DNA of 39,580 nucleotides from Myxococcota bacterium (GTDB lineage: Bacteria; Myxococcota_C; UBA6777), in contig JAKLKB010000128.1 of NCBI GenBank assembly GCA_023150835.1, positions 1-39,580 of the forward strand, written 5' to 3'. The notes beneath the pieces were generated by a model. That model saw only the letters and a list, made by a program, of their open reading frames with translations, was not told the origin of the DNA and made no database searches. Below, in pieces: positions 24,435 through 33,330 of the stretch; position 1 is the first letter of the stretch; every line of letters starts with the position of its first letter. The position numbers and the translations under genes are program-made.

Positions 24435-24561
24435 CGCTGTATTGTATGTGTAAGCTCCAGATCGCTAGAAAAAAAGAGTTGACAGGTGCAAGCGTGCTGG
24501 CTATCGTCAGACGCACAAACGAATAAAGCCTATTCTACTCACCAAATCGGCGGAAAAAACG

Positions 24562-25236
24562 ATGCTCAATCTCTACTTGATCAGCTTGATCGCAGGCGGC
24601 GCATTGATTCTGGTCTCTGTGTTGTTTGGTGGCGACTCGGACTCTGATGTCGAAGCACACGGAGACTTGGATGTGCAAGGCGATCTGGACGTACACGCAG
24701 ATGTGGACGTGCATGGCGAGGTGGGACATGGCGAGGTGAGTATCGCAACGGAAAGTGGCGTGGCTTCGGAGCTTTGGCTACCTTTCTTTTCGCTGCGGTT
24801 TTGGATCTTTTTTGCGGCGTTTTTTGGGATGACAGGGACGCTGCTGTCTTTGTTGACAACGACCAACCCGCTGCTGGCGGGGTTGTTGTCGGGTGGAGTG
24901 GGATTTGTGTCAGGCTCTGCGATGGCGTGGGCGATCCACTTCATCCAAAAGCGCGATGTGTCAAGCGGGATCGCAGCTTCGGAATATCTGGGCCAATCGT
25001 GCGAAGTGCTGTTGCCGCTCGAAGCGGGTGAGTTGGGCAAGATCCGCGTGACCATACACGGCACACAGATCGAGCTGACAGCCCAAACCGAAGAAGAACG
25101 ACCGTTGGAACGCGGTGAAAAAGCCTTTGTGATCGGCTACGCGGACGGTGTAGCCCGAATTGTCCGCCATTTCAAAGAACTTGACGAGGCCACCCGCCCC
25201 GCTCTTCCATCGCACCCTCCCACCCAACGAAAATAA
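24562..25236 (+). CDS. NfeD-like membrane protein
   Basis: Predicted 224 aa. An N-terminal helix (LYLISLIAGGALILVSVLF) is followed by a hydrophilic loop of near-repeats (DLDVQGDLDVHADVDVHGEV, residues about 33-60), two or three helices (about 78-130), and an OB-like beta domain (GQSCEVLLPLEAGELGKIRV and GEKAFVIGYADGVARIVRH). This is the short NfeD layout (YuaF/YqiJ-like) that pairs with flotillins. It should sit in the inner membrane and help organise flotillin assemblies. Two flotillin genes follow downstream on the same strand. The Asp/His/Val loop repeat is unusual. Confidence 0.8.
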   Translation: MLNLYLISLIAGGALILVSVLFGGDSDSDVEAHGDLDVQGDLDVHADVDVHGEVGHGEVSIATESGVASELWLPFFSLRFWIFFAAFFGMTGTLLSLLTTTNPLLAGLLSGGVGFVSGSAMAWAIHFIQKRDVSSGIAASEYLGQSCEVLLPLEAGELGKIRVTIHGTQIELTAQTEEERPLERGEKAFVIGYADGVARIVRHFKELDEATRPALPSHPPTQRK

Positions 25237-25242
25237 AACGAC

Positions 25243-25294
25243 GATGCGGATCGGACGATGCGGATCGGACGATGCGGATCGGACAATGCGGATG
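25243..25294 (+). repeat. 14-bp tandem repeat, 3.7 copies
   Basis: GATGCGGATCGGAC is repeated from 25243, 25257 and 25271, with a partial variant at 25285. It lies 7 nt after the NfeD-like stop in the 283-nt gap before the first flotillin. The rest of the gap has no gene. Confidence 0.9.
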
Positions 25295-25519
25295 CTTTCT
25301 TGTGGACGTATCGTTGCTTTCTTTTGTGATCTTGGCTGTGTTGTTTCGGTACTGTTGTTTTGATCTGACGTGGCGGCAGCTTTCCATCGAAAGGCTCGCC
25401 CACGCAGCGCATCCCGTCCACAGGCAGCGATAGGCGCGGTCTGTGGCACAAAGCATTCAGTCCAAAGAGATCTCCTGCGTTTTGTACGCGGGTGGTTTCG
25501 CCATCTTGGAGGTTTGTTG

Positions 25520-26836
25520 ATGAACCCTTCGCTGTTCTCTTTCGCCACAACCATCGATCCCACGCTTGTGTTGAGCGTTTCGGGTGGGATCGTTGCGTTC
25601 ATCCTTGTGCTGATCGTCATCGCAAAGATGTTTTTGATCGTCTGCCCTCCCAACCGTGTGATGGTCGTGAGCGGTCGCTCGGACAAGACCTCGGGCGGAA
25701 AGAAAGGTTATCGCAAAGCGATCGGTGGGCTTGTCTTTCGCATCCCCATCCTCGAACAAGTCGCACAGATGGACCTAACCACCATCCCGATCCACATCTC
25801 TGTACGCAACGCCTACTCCAAAGGCGGGATCGCCCTTCACGTCGAAGCTGTCGCCAACATCAAGATCAACTCGGATACCGTGATGATCAACAACGCGATC
25901 GAACGGTTTTTGGGCCAAGATCCCGGAGAACTCCGTCGTGCCGCCCAAGACACCCTCGAAGGAAACCTCCGCGAAGTCCTTGCGCGACTCACTCCCGAAG
26001 AAGTCAACGAAGATCGGCTTAGCTTTGCCAACGAACTGTCTAGCCTCGCCGAAGAAGATCTGAACAAACTCGGACTTCATCTCGATACCCTCAAGATCCA
26101 ACACGTCTCGGATAGCAACAATTATCTCGACTCCATCGGTCGCCAAGGGATCGCCTTGATCTTGCGCGATGCCGAGATCGCCGAATCCAACGCCCGCCGC
26201 GAAGCCGAAAATGTCGCGGCTGAAAAACGCGCCCAAGCCCAAGTCGTCAAAGAAAACACCGAAGCTGAGATCGCCAAGCGCCGAAACGAGCTCCGCCAAT
26301 TCAAAGCGGACCTCGAAGCCAAGGCCAAGGCCGAAGAAGAAAAAACCATCGCCGCAGCCAAAGAAGCCCGCGCCAAAGCCGAACAAGAACTCCAACAGAT
26401 CCGAGCGCAACTCGAGTCCTTGCGCTTGCAAGCCGACAAGGTCATCCCCGCAGAAGCCACCCGCCAAGCTCGGGAGATGCAAGCGAAAGCGGCTGCCGCT
26501 CCGATCGAAGAAAACGGAAAGGCCCTTGCTTCGGCCCTAAACAAGATCTCCGACGCATGGGTCCAAGCAGGCCCCCAAGCCCGCGATATCTTCTTGATCC
26601 AACAGCTTGAAAAGCTCCTTGAGATCGTCGTTTCCACCGTCAACAATATGCAGATCGGCCACGTTCACCTCATCGATAACGGCGATGGCAAGGCCATTCC
26701 CAACTATGTCCAGTCCTTCCCGTCCACCGTCACCGCGATCATGCGCTCGCTTTATGACTCGATCGGTGTGGATGTTCCTTCGATCTTGCGCGGTGAACAA
26801 CAACGCCTCACCCAACATGACGAAAAATCCGCTTAA
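25520..26836 (+). CDS. Flotillin-like SPFH protein 1
   Basis: Predicted 438 aa. ATG 25520 follows TTGGAGG (25506-25512); the longer in-frame start at 25370 has no support. One membrane helix (about 14-41) is followed directly by VCPPNRVMVVSGR, a hallmark of flotillins. The SPFH/Band 7 domain has NAYSKGGIALHVEAVANIKI and ALRRAAQDTLEGNLRE-type motifs, with TPEEVNEDRLSF. A long Ala/Glu/Lys coiled coil covers about 215-325. Flotillins assemble into large rings or cages that mark membrane microdomains. It is 58 nt before a second flotillin gene, and the two share the NAYSKGGI, TLEGNLR, TPEEVNED and YLDSIGR motifs. Confidence 0.9.
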   Translation: MNPSLFSFATTIDPTLVLSVSGGIVAFILVLIVIAKMFLIVCPPNRVMVVSGRSDKTSGGKKGYRKAIGGLVFRIPILEQVAQMDLTTIPIHISVRNAYSKGGIALHVEAVANIKINSDTVMINNAIERFLGQDPGELRRAAQDTLEGNLREVLARLTPEEVNEDRLSFANELSSLAEEDLNKLGLHLDTLKIQHVSDSNNYLDSIGRQGIALILRDAEIAESNARREAENVAAEKRAQAQVVKENTEAEIAKRRNELRQFKADLEAKAKAEEEKTIAAAKEARAKAEQELQQIRAQLESLRLQADKVIPAEATRQAREMQAKAAAAPIEENGKALASALNKISDAWVQAGPQARDIFLIQQLEKLLEIVVSTVNNMQIGHVHLIDNGDGKAIPNYVQSFPSTVTAIMRSLYDSIGVDVPSILRGEQQRLTQHDEKSA

Positions 26837-26894
26837 CCCCAAACGATGTTAACCTTTGCTTCCAAAAGACGAGGCATAATCCTAGAGGTGATCG

Positions 26895-28193
26895 ATGAGT
26901 CCTATCGCTGTGCTGATCTTGGTGTTGGCCGTTTCTGCGGCCTGCACCGTCTTGGTGATCAAGAATCTTTTGCACGTCTGCCCCCCCAACAAAGTGCTGA
27001 TCTTTTCAGGCTCCCAAACCGCCATCGAAACCACCGACAACAAGGGCCAAAGAAGCCGAAAGGTTGTGGGATACCGTTTGGTTTACGGGGGTCGGGCTTT
27101 GCGCCGCCCGCTGATCGAACGCGTCGATGATCTTGAACTCACCAACATGGTGATCCCGCTCTCGATCAAAAACGCTTACTCCAAAGGCGGAATCCCCCTT
27201 CAGATCGAAGCCGTTGCAAACGTCAAGGTGTCTTCGACAGAGCCGATTATCCACAACGCGGTCGAGCGTCTGCTCGGAAAGTCGCGCACCCAGATCATGC
27301 AGATCGCCAAAGAAACGCTCGAAGGAAACTTGCGCGGCGTGATGGCGACCATGACCCCCGAAGAAGTCAACGAAGACAAGATCAGCTTTCAAAAGAAGCT
27401 GCTCGCCGAAGCCGCCAAAGACCTCCGTGACCTCGGGCTGAACCTCGACACCCTCAACATCCAAAACATCTCCGATGAGCGCGGTTATCTGGACTCCATC
27501 GGGCGCAAACAATCCGCCGAGATCCAAAAACGCGCCATGATCGCAGAAGCCGAAAGCAAGGCCGCTTCCGAGATCCGCTCCGCCGAAAACCAACGCGATG
27601 TCGAGATGGCCCGCATCCAAGCCTCCACCGATATGGCCCGTGCCGAAGCCAACCGCCGTATCATCGACGCCGAAACCCGCCGTCTCGCCGTGATCGCCGA
27701 ACAACAATCCGAAGTCATCTCCGCCATCGCCAAAGCAACCGCCGAGTTGGCCGTCCAAAACGCACGCATCGAACAAGTCCGACGACAGCTTGAAGCCGAC
27801 GTGATCGAGCCCGCCAAAGCCTCTCTCAAGGCCGCCGTCGAAGACGCCATCGGTAAAGCCGCCAAGATCATCGAAGATGGCGCAGCCACCGCTGGCGCAC
27901 TTCAAGCCGTCACTCAAACATGGAGCAAAGCAGGCAAAAATGCTCGCGATATCTTCTTGCTCCAAAAAGTCGATGTCTTGATGCAGCGCGTCCTCGAAAC
28001 CGTTCATGACGTGCGCATCGACCAAGTGACTGTCCTACCCGCCTCCACAGGCGGCAGCACAAACCAAGAAACCCCTCTCGCCACCCGCCTCGTCTCCGCC
28101 TCCGAGCAAATCAAAGCCGCCCTCGGCATCGATATCGCCAAACTTCTCCAACCCAACAGCAAAAAAGACGACGCCGCTCCCTACGGTAGTTGA
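26895..28193 (+). CDS. Flotillin-like SPFH protein 2
   Basis: Predicted 432 aa. AGAGGTG lies 4 nt before ATG 26895. A membrane helix (about 4-23) is followed by VCPPNKVLIFSGS, then an SPFH core with NAYSKGGIPLQIEAVANVKV, KETLEGNLRGVMATMTPEE and NLDTLNIQNISD, and a coiled coil rich in AEA and RR (about 205-320). It is a clear paralog of flotillin 1. Two different flotillins could form mixed assemblies with the NfeD-like protein, as eukaryotic flotillin-1 and -2 do. Repeat B fragment and a palindrome lie downstream, possibly with the end of transcription. Confidence 0.9.
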   Translation: MSPIAVLILVLAVSAACTVLVIKNLLHVCPPNKVLIFSGSQTAIETTDNKGQRSRKVVGYRLVYGGRALRRPLIERVDDLELTNMVIPLSIKNAYSKGGIPLQIEAVANVKVSSTEPIIHNAVERLLGKSRTQIMQIAKETLEGNLRGVMATMTPEEVNEDKISFQKKLLAEAAKDLRDLGLNLDTLNIQNISDERGYLDSIGRKQSAEIQKRAMIAEAESKAASEIRSAENQRDVEMARIQASTDMARAEANRRIIDAETRRLAVIAEQQSEVISAIAKATAELAVQNARIEQVRRQLEADVIEPAKASLKAAVEDAIGKAAKIIEDGAATAGALQAVTQTWSKAGKNARDIFLLQKVDVLMQRVLETVHDVRIDQVTVLPASTGGSTNQETPLATRLVSASEQIKAALGIDIAKLLQPNSKKDDAAPYGS

Positions 28194-28230
28194 TCCCCTC
28201 CTTCAACCGTAGCCCCCTCCCCCCATCTCC

Positions 28231-28283
28231 TACGAGATCCGCCGAATGTGTGATCGCATGATGCAGGGCGGTTCGCGAACCGC
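28231..28283 (+). repeat. Repeat B fragment and 16-bp perfect palindrome
   Basis: TACGAGATCCGCCGAATGTG at 28231 matches the start of repeat B. It is cut off near 28263 and followed by GCGGTTCGCGAACCGC (28268-28283), a perfect palindrome absent from the other copies. It lies 38 nt after the flotillin 2 stop, the same relation to a stop codon as copy 1. A terminator or protein-binding role is possible. Confidence 0.6.
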
Positions 28284-28346
28284 ACCTACAACGGGTTGAT
28301 TCTTCACGCTTTCCCTTTTCTACTGCGTCACTCCTGTTCTGTTTTG

Positions 28347-28511
28347 CTTGGGTTTGTTGCTAAGCAAGCTATCGACCGCGCTGGGATCGGCAAGCGTCGA
28401 TGTATCGCCAAGGCTGCTGAGTTCGTTGGCGGCGATCTTGCGCAAGATCCGACGCATGATCTTTCCTGAGCGCGTCTTGGGCAGCGCTTCGGCTGGATAG
28501 ATCACATTGGG
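28347..28511 (-). pseudogene. acs: Duplicated 3' end of acs (fragment)
   Basis: 165 bp nearly identical (about 93 percent by hand count, 11 differences) to the end of the complete acs gene at 33788-33952, in the same orientation. It encodes [20 protein letters not shown] through LLSNKPK. Similarity stops at the last sense codon: this copy reads on for eight codons (QNRTGVTQ) to TAG at 28320. The upstream coding part is missing. With the intact gene it forms direct repeats around the three-gene cassette. The central 90 or so bp are identical. Confidence 0.92.
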
Positions 28512-28795
28512 TATTTATAGAATTTTTCTTCATATTTTATTCATTAAAAAGCAATCATTCTATGAAAAAACGACCATTCTTTTATCGCCAAACAAGCAAG
28601 ATTTTTATTCTTTTCTATTGACAACACTTCCTCTTTTTTGTAGACCCCAAACAGACGGAAAAGTATTGCGTTCTTCTCGAACAACACCATCGCGCAGCCA
28701 AAGCAATACTTCCTCTTCAACCGTTCGCTCAAACACCTCATCATCGCTCGAACATCTTCTTGACGCACTTCGCCTTCAACGCACGAGGTTATTCG
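28506..28795 (+). promoter_or_regulatory. AT-rich leader with candidate promoter and inverted repeat
   Basis: About 130 bp after the acs fragment are much richer in A and T than the surroundings. TTGACA (28618-28623), a 17-nt spacer and TAGACC (28641-28646) form a plausible but weak sigma-70-type promoter. Downstream, AAGTATTGC (28661-28669) and GCAATACTT (28703-28711) form a 9-bp inverted repeat, which may be an operator or leader hairpin before the start at 28796. Confidence 0.35.
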
Positions 28796-31700
28796 ATGAA
28801 CCTGCGCCCCCTGCTTTCCTCCTTTGTCCAAGAAACAAAAAGAAAAAGAACACCCAACATCTTGTTTTTATTGTTTTTTTTCACACTCAGCACACCCGTA
28901 ACGTGGGCATTAGACTACGCAAACAATCCCGTGTCCGCAACATATGCTCAAACGTGGGATTACACTCCTACACTCACCGGCCTTTACACATTCGAAACGG
29001 AGATCCAAAACCCAACAGGAGACACTGTACTTTATGTGAAAGGTGGCAACGTATCCGTTTTCAACGACGACTGCCACATGGACATCAACAACGTCTGCCC
29101 GTCTGTCGGACAAAACAGCATTCGTCGTTCCAAGCTTAAAGTCCAACTCGCTGCAGGCACAACCTACAAGATCATCGTCGTTGCGTTCGTTACATTCGGT
29201 GAGATCGCGTCGCGAGTGCGTTTCCACGGTACAGCTCATTTGAAAGCCACCAACCATAGCATCTGGGTAGAAACCATCTTTGGAGGGCACTTTGCTTACA
29301 CCTATCTCATGACAAACATGCCTTTCGGTGGCGATATGATCAACGTTCAAGACAACGAGCCAAACCTCCATCTCTACGCGAGCACAAGTGGTCGCCCCAA
29401 GGCCATTCAAACGTGGCAACCTATTCTCTTGATGGGCGTCAAATGTGATCGTTCCATGAACGGCTTGAGCACGGGCTACACTGGGGTAGGTTGGCATTCT
29501 GCGTTGTCCACAGTCGGTAGTTGTGGGATCTACGTAGCGAGTCCGCACGTATTTTCGTTGATCTACGGCTACGACCTTCCCGAAACAGTACTCAACGTGA
29601 TGCTCAACGATGCGTTCCATCCCGATTCCGATCACGATCAAGACTACCTCGGAATTCGGCTCGAACAGAGCCTAGGCACATGTGATCGAGACAGCCAAGT
29701 CCTTGTCGCCCGCCCTCAAAATCCCCCCGACATCCGTTGCGGGGACACCGTCACGAACCCCAACAACCAACAAGTGCGGCGCATCTACAATTTTCAAGAC
29801 TCCGACTGCGATGGCATCCCAGATCTACACGAAGTTTACGGGATCTCTGCCTACTTCGGTGGCTCTGTGCAATTGCTTGATCTTTCGGCTTTGGGTGCCT
29901 CGCCCTCCAGAAAAGATCTATTTTTGGAGATAGACGAATCCAACGGTGGTGTCCCCTTAAACGGTTGGCCTGCGGTGATCCGCTCTTTGCACCAATCCCT
30001 CAAAGACGCTCCATCGGGTGACGTCGTCAATGCACGCCCAGATATCTCGGGGATCCGCGTACACGCAGATATCGGTATCGCTCCCGAAAATACGGAGGAC
30101 GACAACCTGCAGATCTACAACGATTGGGGCGGACACCAATTCTTTTCCGCTCCCAATCCACTCCCCGTTGGGCATCCGTCAGTCGGCCAAGAACCACACA
30201 AGATCACCGAGCAGATCGGTCGTGCGATGATGGCAGAACTCCGTCAAGGTGTGTTTCGTTACATCCACGCGGTCCGCGATCCAACAATTCTAGGCTGCGA
30301 AGCCACCGCTCCTGTCGGTCGTTGGCACATCAACTTGCGCTATGGAAGCAACGAAACAGACGCAGCGGTTTGCCAGCGCAAGCTGCTCAAAGCCATCGGG
30401 CACAGCATGGGACTCACAGAGTTCGGGCACCTCCGTTGGGGTTCCGCACCCGGCAACCCCCATTATCGAAGCGTCATGAACCCCGTCGCCCGACAAGTGA
30501 ACCAGTTTTCCACGGTTCCCCCCAACCATCAAGTCACCGGCAACGCGCCCAATTTTACGCCGCTCAGTCCAAGAGACGCAACAAAACACGATCCGTTGGG
30601 AAGCGACATCGATCACAGTTTCCTTGCAAATGAACCGTTTCAACTTCCTTATTCGTTCACCCCCACTCCTCTACCCGGAAATACACATAAAAATACGGTT
30701 GAATGGGGATTTGAATCTGCTTTTTTCAGATTGACACACCCCGTGACTTTGTCGCAGATTCGGACGGATTTCGCACTTGTGAACAAACAAGATCTACAGG
30801 TGGTCTCTGGCGAATCAACAACACCCACGTTGCTGTTGGTCGAAAAGAAATCACCCCTAGAGACGATTATCGGGCGGCCTGATTCGCGAATGTACCTCTT
30901 CTATACCCACCAAGAATCAGGACAAAACAAAGTCTTTTATCGATTCGCAAAAACAGGAGTGAACATCGTTGTCGATCTGAGCGCTCCAAGCCCAAGACCC
31001 AACCAAATCTCCTGCCCCGGTGGAGACAAGATCCTGCGCATGGGTAATAACCTTGTCGAAGAACCCGCGAATGAGTGTACGGTGTGGTCGCCTCCTATCC
31101 CGATCATCGGCACGGAGGGGGCAAAGAGTGTTACGGCTGTTTTTCTCCGAGAGATCGGAAACGACTTGATCGAACAATTTCTCATCGCTTACATCGACGC
31201 AAACAACCGCTTGATGTTCAGGCGCTCAACCTTTGTCAACTTCGACAACACCGCACAGAACGGACTCCCTCCCGGTCACGTCGCGTGGGACGAAACACCC
31301 GGTGGATGGAAATCCGTTGACAACAACGTTATCGGCGAACCGCACTTGCTCTTGACCGGCCTTGCGCAATCCCCGCCCAGCGGAGGCTACGAAGCAGTCA
31401 ATTTCCAAAACTACCATCTATCCGAAAGTGTAGAATTGTTTTACCGAAGAACCGACAAAATCTTTCGACAGCTTTCTTTGGTGAGAAATACTCCTGCGGA
31501 CTGGACTTGGACCGCCAGCGGCGGGTTCATCGTCACCGACCAAGCAACAGGCAGCCCCCTGACCGGCGAGATCGACGCCACACCGCTGTGGTGGTGGGGA
31601 GCCACCACAAACCAAACGGAATTGTGTGCAGCCTTCCCAGACACCAACCACAACGGAAAAGGCTACAAGGTTCACTTTTACTGCAAAGACGGAAACGCAT

Positions 31701-32269
31701 GGATTGATCGCACGCTCCATGCGTTTGGAGGCGAATCCCCAGATATACGAACCAACAGAAAAGTGGGCCTCACCACGCGCACAGCGCGGTTCGGCGGACT
31801 CAACGAGGCGGGATCCCCCATTTTTTTTGGTAGTAATTCTAACAATGTTGTAGGCAGCCATCTGTGGCTTGTCGTGCAAAACAATACTGATGCACCGCTC
31901 CTTTATTTATCGGGAGCGACGTTTAACAGGCCTTCCAACACAAACGCCCCCCTCTTCAAAAACACCTCTTTTCCTTACGGCTACATAGGGACTATGTTGG
32001 CTGGCCAAAGTGGCGTGTTTTTGCTCGATCATCCTCAACTGATCACAATGCGTGCAGCGACGATCCTCCCCAGCGAAACAGGGCCGATGCTCACGTTCCT
32101 ACCTTTCGCTGACGGAACGTACGACGCTGTCTTCACCACCGACAGCGACTTCAAGGTGATGGCGCGTGGTCTTTGCTTAGGAACAAAGAGCGGAGATCGC
32201 GATCCCCTTGTCGCGGGAAACCCCGAAGCAGCGTGCGGAACCATCGCGCAAAGCGTGTGGGGGTACTGA
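28796..32269 (+). CDS. Secreted degenerate zinc-metalloprotease-like protein
   Basis: Predicted 1157 aa; GAGG precedes ATG 28796 by 7 nt. A long signal peptide ends near PVTWA. An N-terminal beta-rich domain is followed by a Ca-binding-like segment DSDCDGIPDLHEVYG (about residue 335) and DLFLEIDESNGG, as in a group of myxobacterial secreted metalloproteases. The expected HExxHxxGLxH motif is replaced by KAIGHSMGLTE (His536 keeps one ligand; His and Glu before it are Lys and Ala), while the downstream SVMN turn (559-562) is kept. So it is probably catalytically dead. The C-terminal half has repeated Trp-rich, propeller-like strands. Likely a secreted binding or structural protein. First gene of a coupled three-gene unit. 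Confidence 0.8.
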   Translation: MNLRPLLSSFVQETKRKRTPNILFLLFFFTLSTPVTWALDYANNPVSATYAQTWDYTPTLTGLYTFETEIQNPTGDTVLYVKGGNVSVFNDDCHMDINNVCPSVGQNSIRRSKLKVQLAAGTTYKIIVVAFVTFGEIASRVRFHGTAHLKATNHSIWVETIFGGHFAYTYLMTNMPFGGDMINVQDNEPNLHLYASTSGRPKAIQTWQPILLMGVKCDRSMNGLSTGYTGVGWHSALSTVGSCGIYVASPHVFSLIYGYDLPETVLNVMLNDAFHPDSDHDQDYLGIRLEQSLGTCDRDSQVLVARPQNPPDIRCGDTVTNPNNQQVRRIYNFQDSDCDGIPDLHEVYGISAYFGGSVQLLDLSALGASPSRKDLFLEIDESNGGVPLNGWPAVIRSLHQSLKDAPSGDVVNARPDISGIRVHADIGIAPENTEDDNLQIYNDWGGHQFFSAPNPLPVGHPSVGQEPHKITEQIGRAMMAELRQGVFRYIHAVRDPTILGCEATAPVGRWHINLRYGSNETDAAVCQRKLLKAIGHSMGLTEFGHLRWGSAPGNPHYRSVMNPVARQVNQFSTVPPNHQVTGNAPNFTPLSPRDATKHDPLGSDIDHSFLANEPFQLPYSFTPTPLPGNTHKNTVEWGFESAFFRLTHPVTLSQIRTDFALVNKQDLQVVSGESTTPTLLLVEKKSPLETIIGRPDSRMYLFYTHQESGQNKVFYRFAKTGVNIVVDLSAPSPRPNQISCPGGDKILRMGNNLVEEPANECTVWSPPIPIIGTEGAKSVTAVFLREIGNDLIEQFLIAYIDANNRLMFRRSTFVNFDNTAQNGLPPGHVAWDETPGGWKSVDNNVIGEPHLLLTGLAQSPPSGGYEAVNFQNYHLSESVELFYRRTDKIFRQLSLVRNTPADWTWTASGGFIVTDQATGSPLTGEIDATPLWWWGATTNQTELCAAFPDTNHNGKGYKVHFYCKDGNAWIDRTLHAFGGESPDIRTNRKVGLTTRTARFGGLNEAGSPIFFGSNSNNVVGSHLWLVVQNNTDAPLLYLSGATFNRPSNTNAPLFKNTSFPYGYIGTMLAGQSGVFLLDHPQLITMRAATILPSETGPMLTFLPFADGTYDAVFTTDSDFKVMARGLCLGTKSGDRDPLVAGNPEAACGTIAQSVWGY

Positions 32270-32271
32270 TC

Positions 32272-33330
32272 GTGAGGCGTTCCTCTTCACAAAAAAACAA
32301 TCCGCGCTCCCATCTTCGGGGCCTCATCTCGCTGTTCTTGATGTTGCTTCTTTTGGCAAATTGCGAATGTTCACGAGCACTTCCTTGGCCTTGGGCTTAC
32401 AACGACGACATCATCCCCGGCACGGACGATGCTGGAACTTGCAAGAGAGCAACACATCTGGACTCTTTGCCCTACGAGTTCGGTCCAGACATCGGACCGA
32501 CTACGTTTTCGGACATCGATGCGAAAGGCTGCTACAACGAATGTGATAGTGAGTTCAGTCGAATTTTCTGCCACGATGGCGGTCTTTACGAAGTAAGCGG
32601 GCTAGTCTCGCCTTGCGGCTACCCCTGCCTTCTCGGACCTCTGGCAATAAGCAATGTCTGCCGAAAAGGATGCCGCAAAGACTGCCACGACAAGATCTAC
32701 AGCTATGACCGGCTCAAACAAAAAGAAGCTAGTTATTTGAAAATCGTACAAAGCGCTTGCGAAGAACACCGCCAGAAATATCCGTATGAACGATGTTCCA
32801 CAGACGAAGAATGCTCTCCCGGCCTTTCCAAAGTAGACGATACCACCCACAACGTGACAAACTACTACCTTCGTTGCGATCCCGCACAAAAACGTTGCGT
32901 AGAGCGCCCTCCTACCGAAGTCCACGACTTCAACCAAGTCTGCGGTCAAGAACTCGACGGGATGTACAAACCCTTTGTCGATGCGGCTTTTGCTACCTAT
33001 GTAGCTGTGCGAGCCAAACATTGCTCCAAAGGGTACTGTTACGTTTGGGCCAACGACCTCAAAGGAAAGACACCTTGCTTGTACCAAGGCTGTACGACCC
33101 CTTGCGTCAATCACGAAGACTGCCCACAAAACGCTCGTTGCGTCGAGATCAACTCCGTCCCCGATGATCTCGAAAAACTACGCACCACCACTGCCGTCTC
33201 AAAAAGCAAGGCATTCGTCTGTATGCCCGGTTATTACTTGCCTTACAAGCTCAAATTCGGCTACGACCTCTTGACATACGCAGAGAAATTCTCCGTCCCC
33301 TGCGTCCCTCCGAAAGGAAGCACTCGATGA
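32272..33330 (+). CDS. Cys-rich lipoprotein of the cassette
   Basis: Predicted 352 aa from GTG 32272, only 2 nt after the preceding stop, so translation is coupled; longer starts would lie inside the previous gene. The signal peptide ends in lipobox LLLANC. The mature part has about 30 cysteines, including CYNECDSEF, VCRKGCRKDCHDK, CSTDEECSPG and TPCVNHEDCPQNARC. No known domain was recognised, although the CxxDxDC-like pairs occur in myxobacterial Cys-rich lipoproteins. It probably sits at the outer or inner membrane with the protease-like protein. Its last 4 nt overlap the next gene (ATGA). Confidence 0.82.
   Translation: MRRSSSQKNNPRSHLRGLISLFLMLLLLANCECSRALPWPWAYNDDIIPGTDDAGTCKRATHLDSLPYEFGPDIGPTTFSDIDAKGCYNECDSEFSRIFCHDGGLYEVSGLVSPCGYPCLLGPLAISNVCRKGCRKDCHDKIYSYDRLKQKEASYLKIVQSACEEHRQKYPYERCSTDEECSPGLSKVDDTTHNVTNYYLRCDPAQKRCVERPPTEVHDFNQVCGQELDGMYKPFVDAAFATYVAVRAKHCSKGYCYVWANDLKGKTPCLYQGCTTPCVNHEDCPQNARCVEINSVPDDLEKLRTTTAVSKSKAFVCMPGYYLPYKLKFGYDLLTYAEKFSVPCVPPKGSTR

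Noticed and set aside
25370-25519. A 50-residue N-terminal extension of flotillin 1
   Set aside because: The strong ribosome site and the family-typical start are at 25520.
32173-32271. A longer start for the cassette's Cys-rich lipoprotein
   Set aside because: It would lie inside the preceding gene, and the signal peptide begins at GTG 32272.
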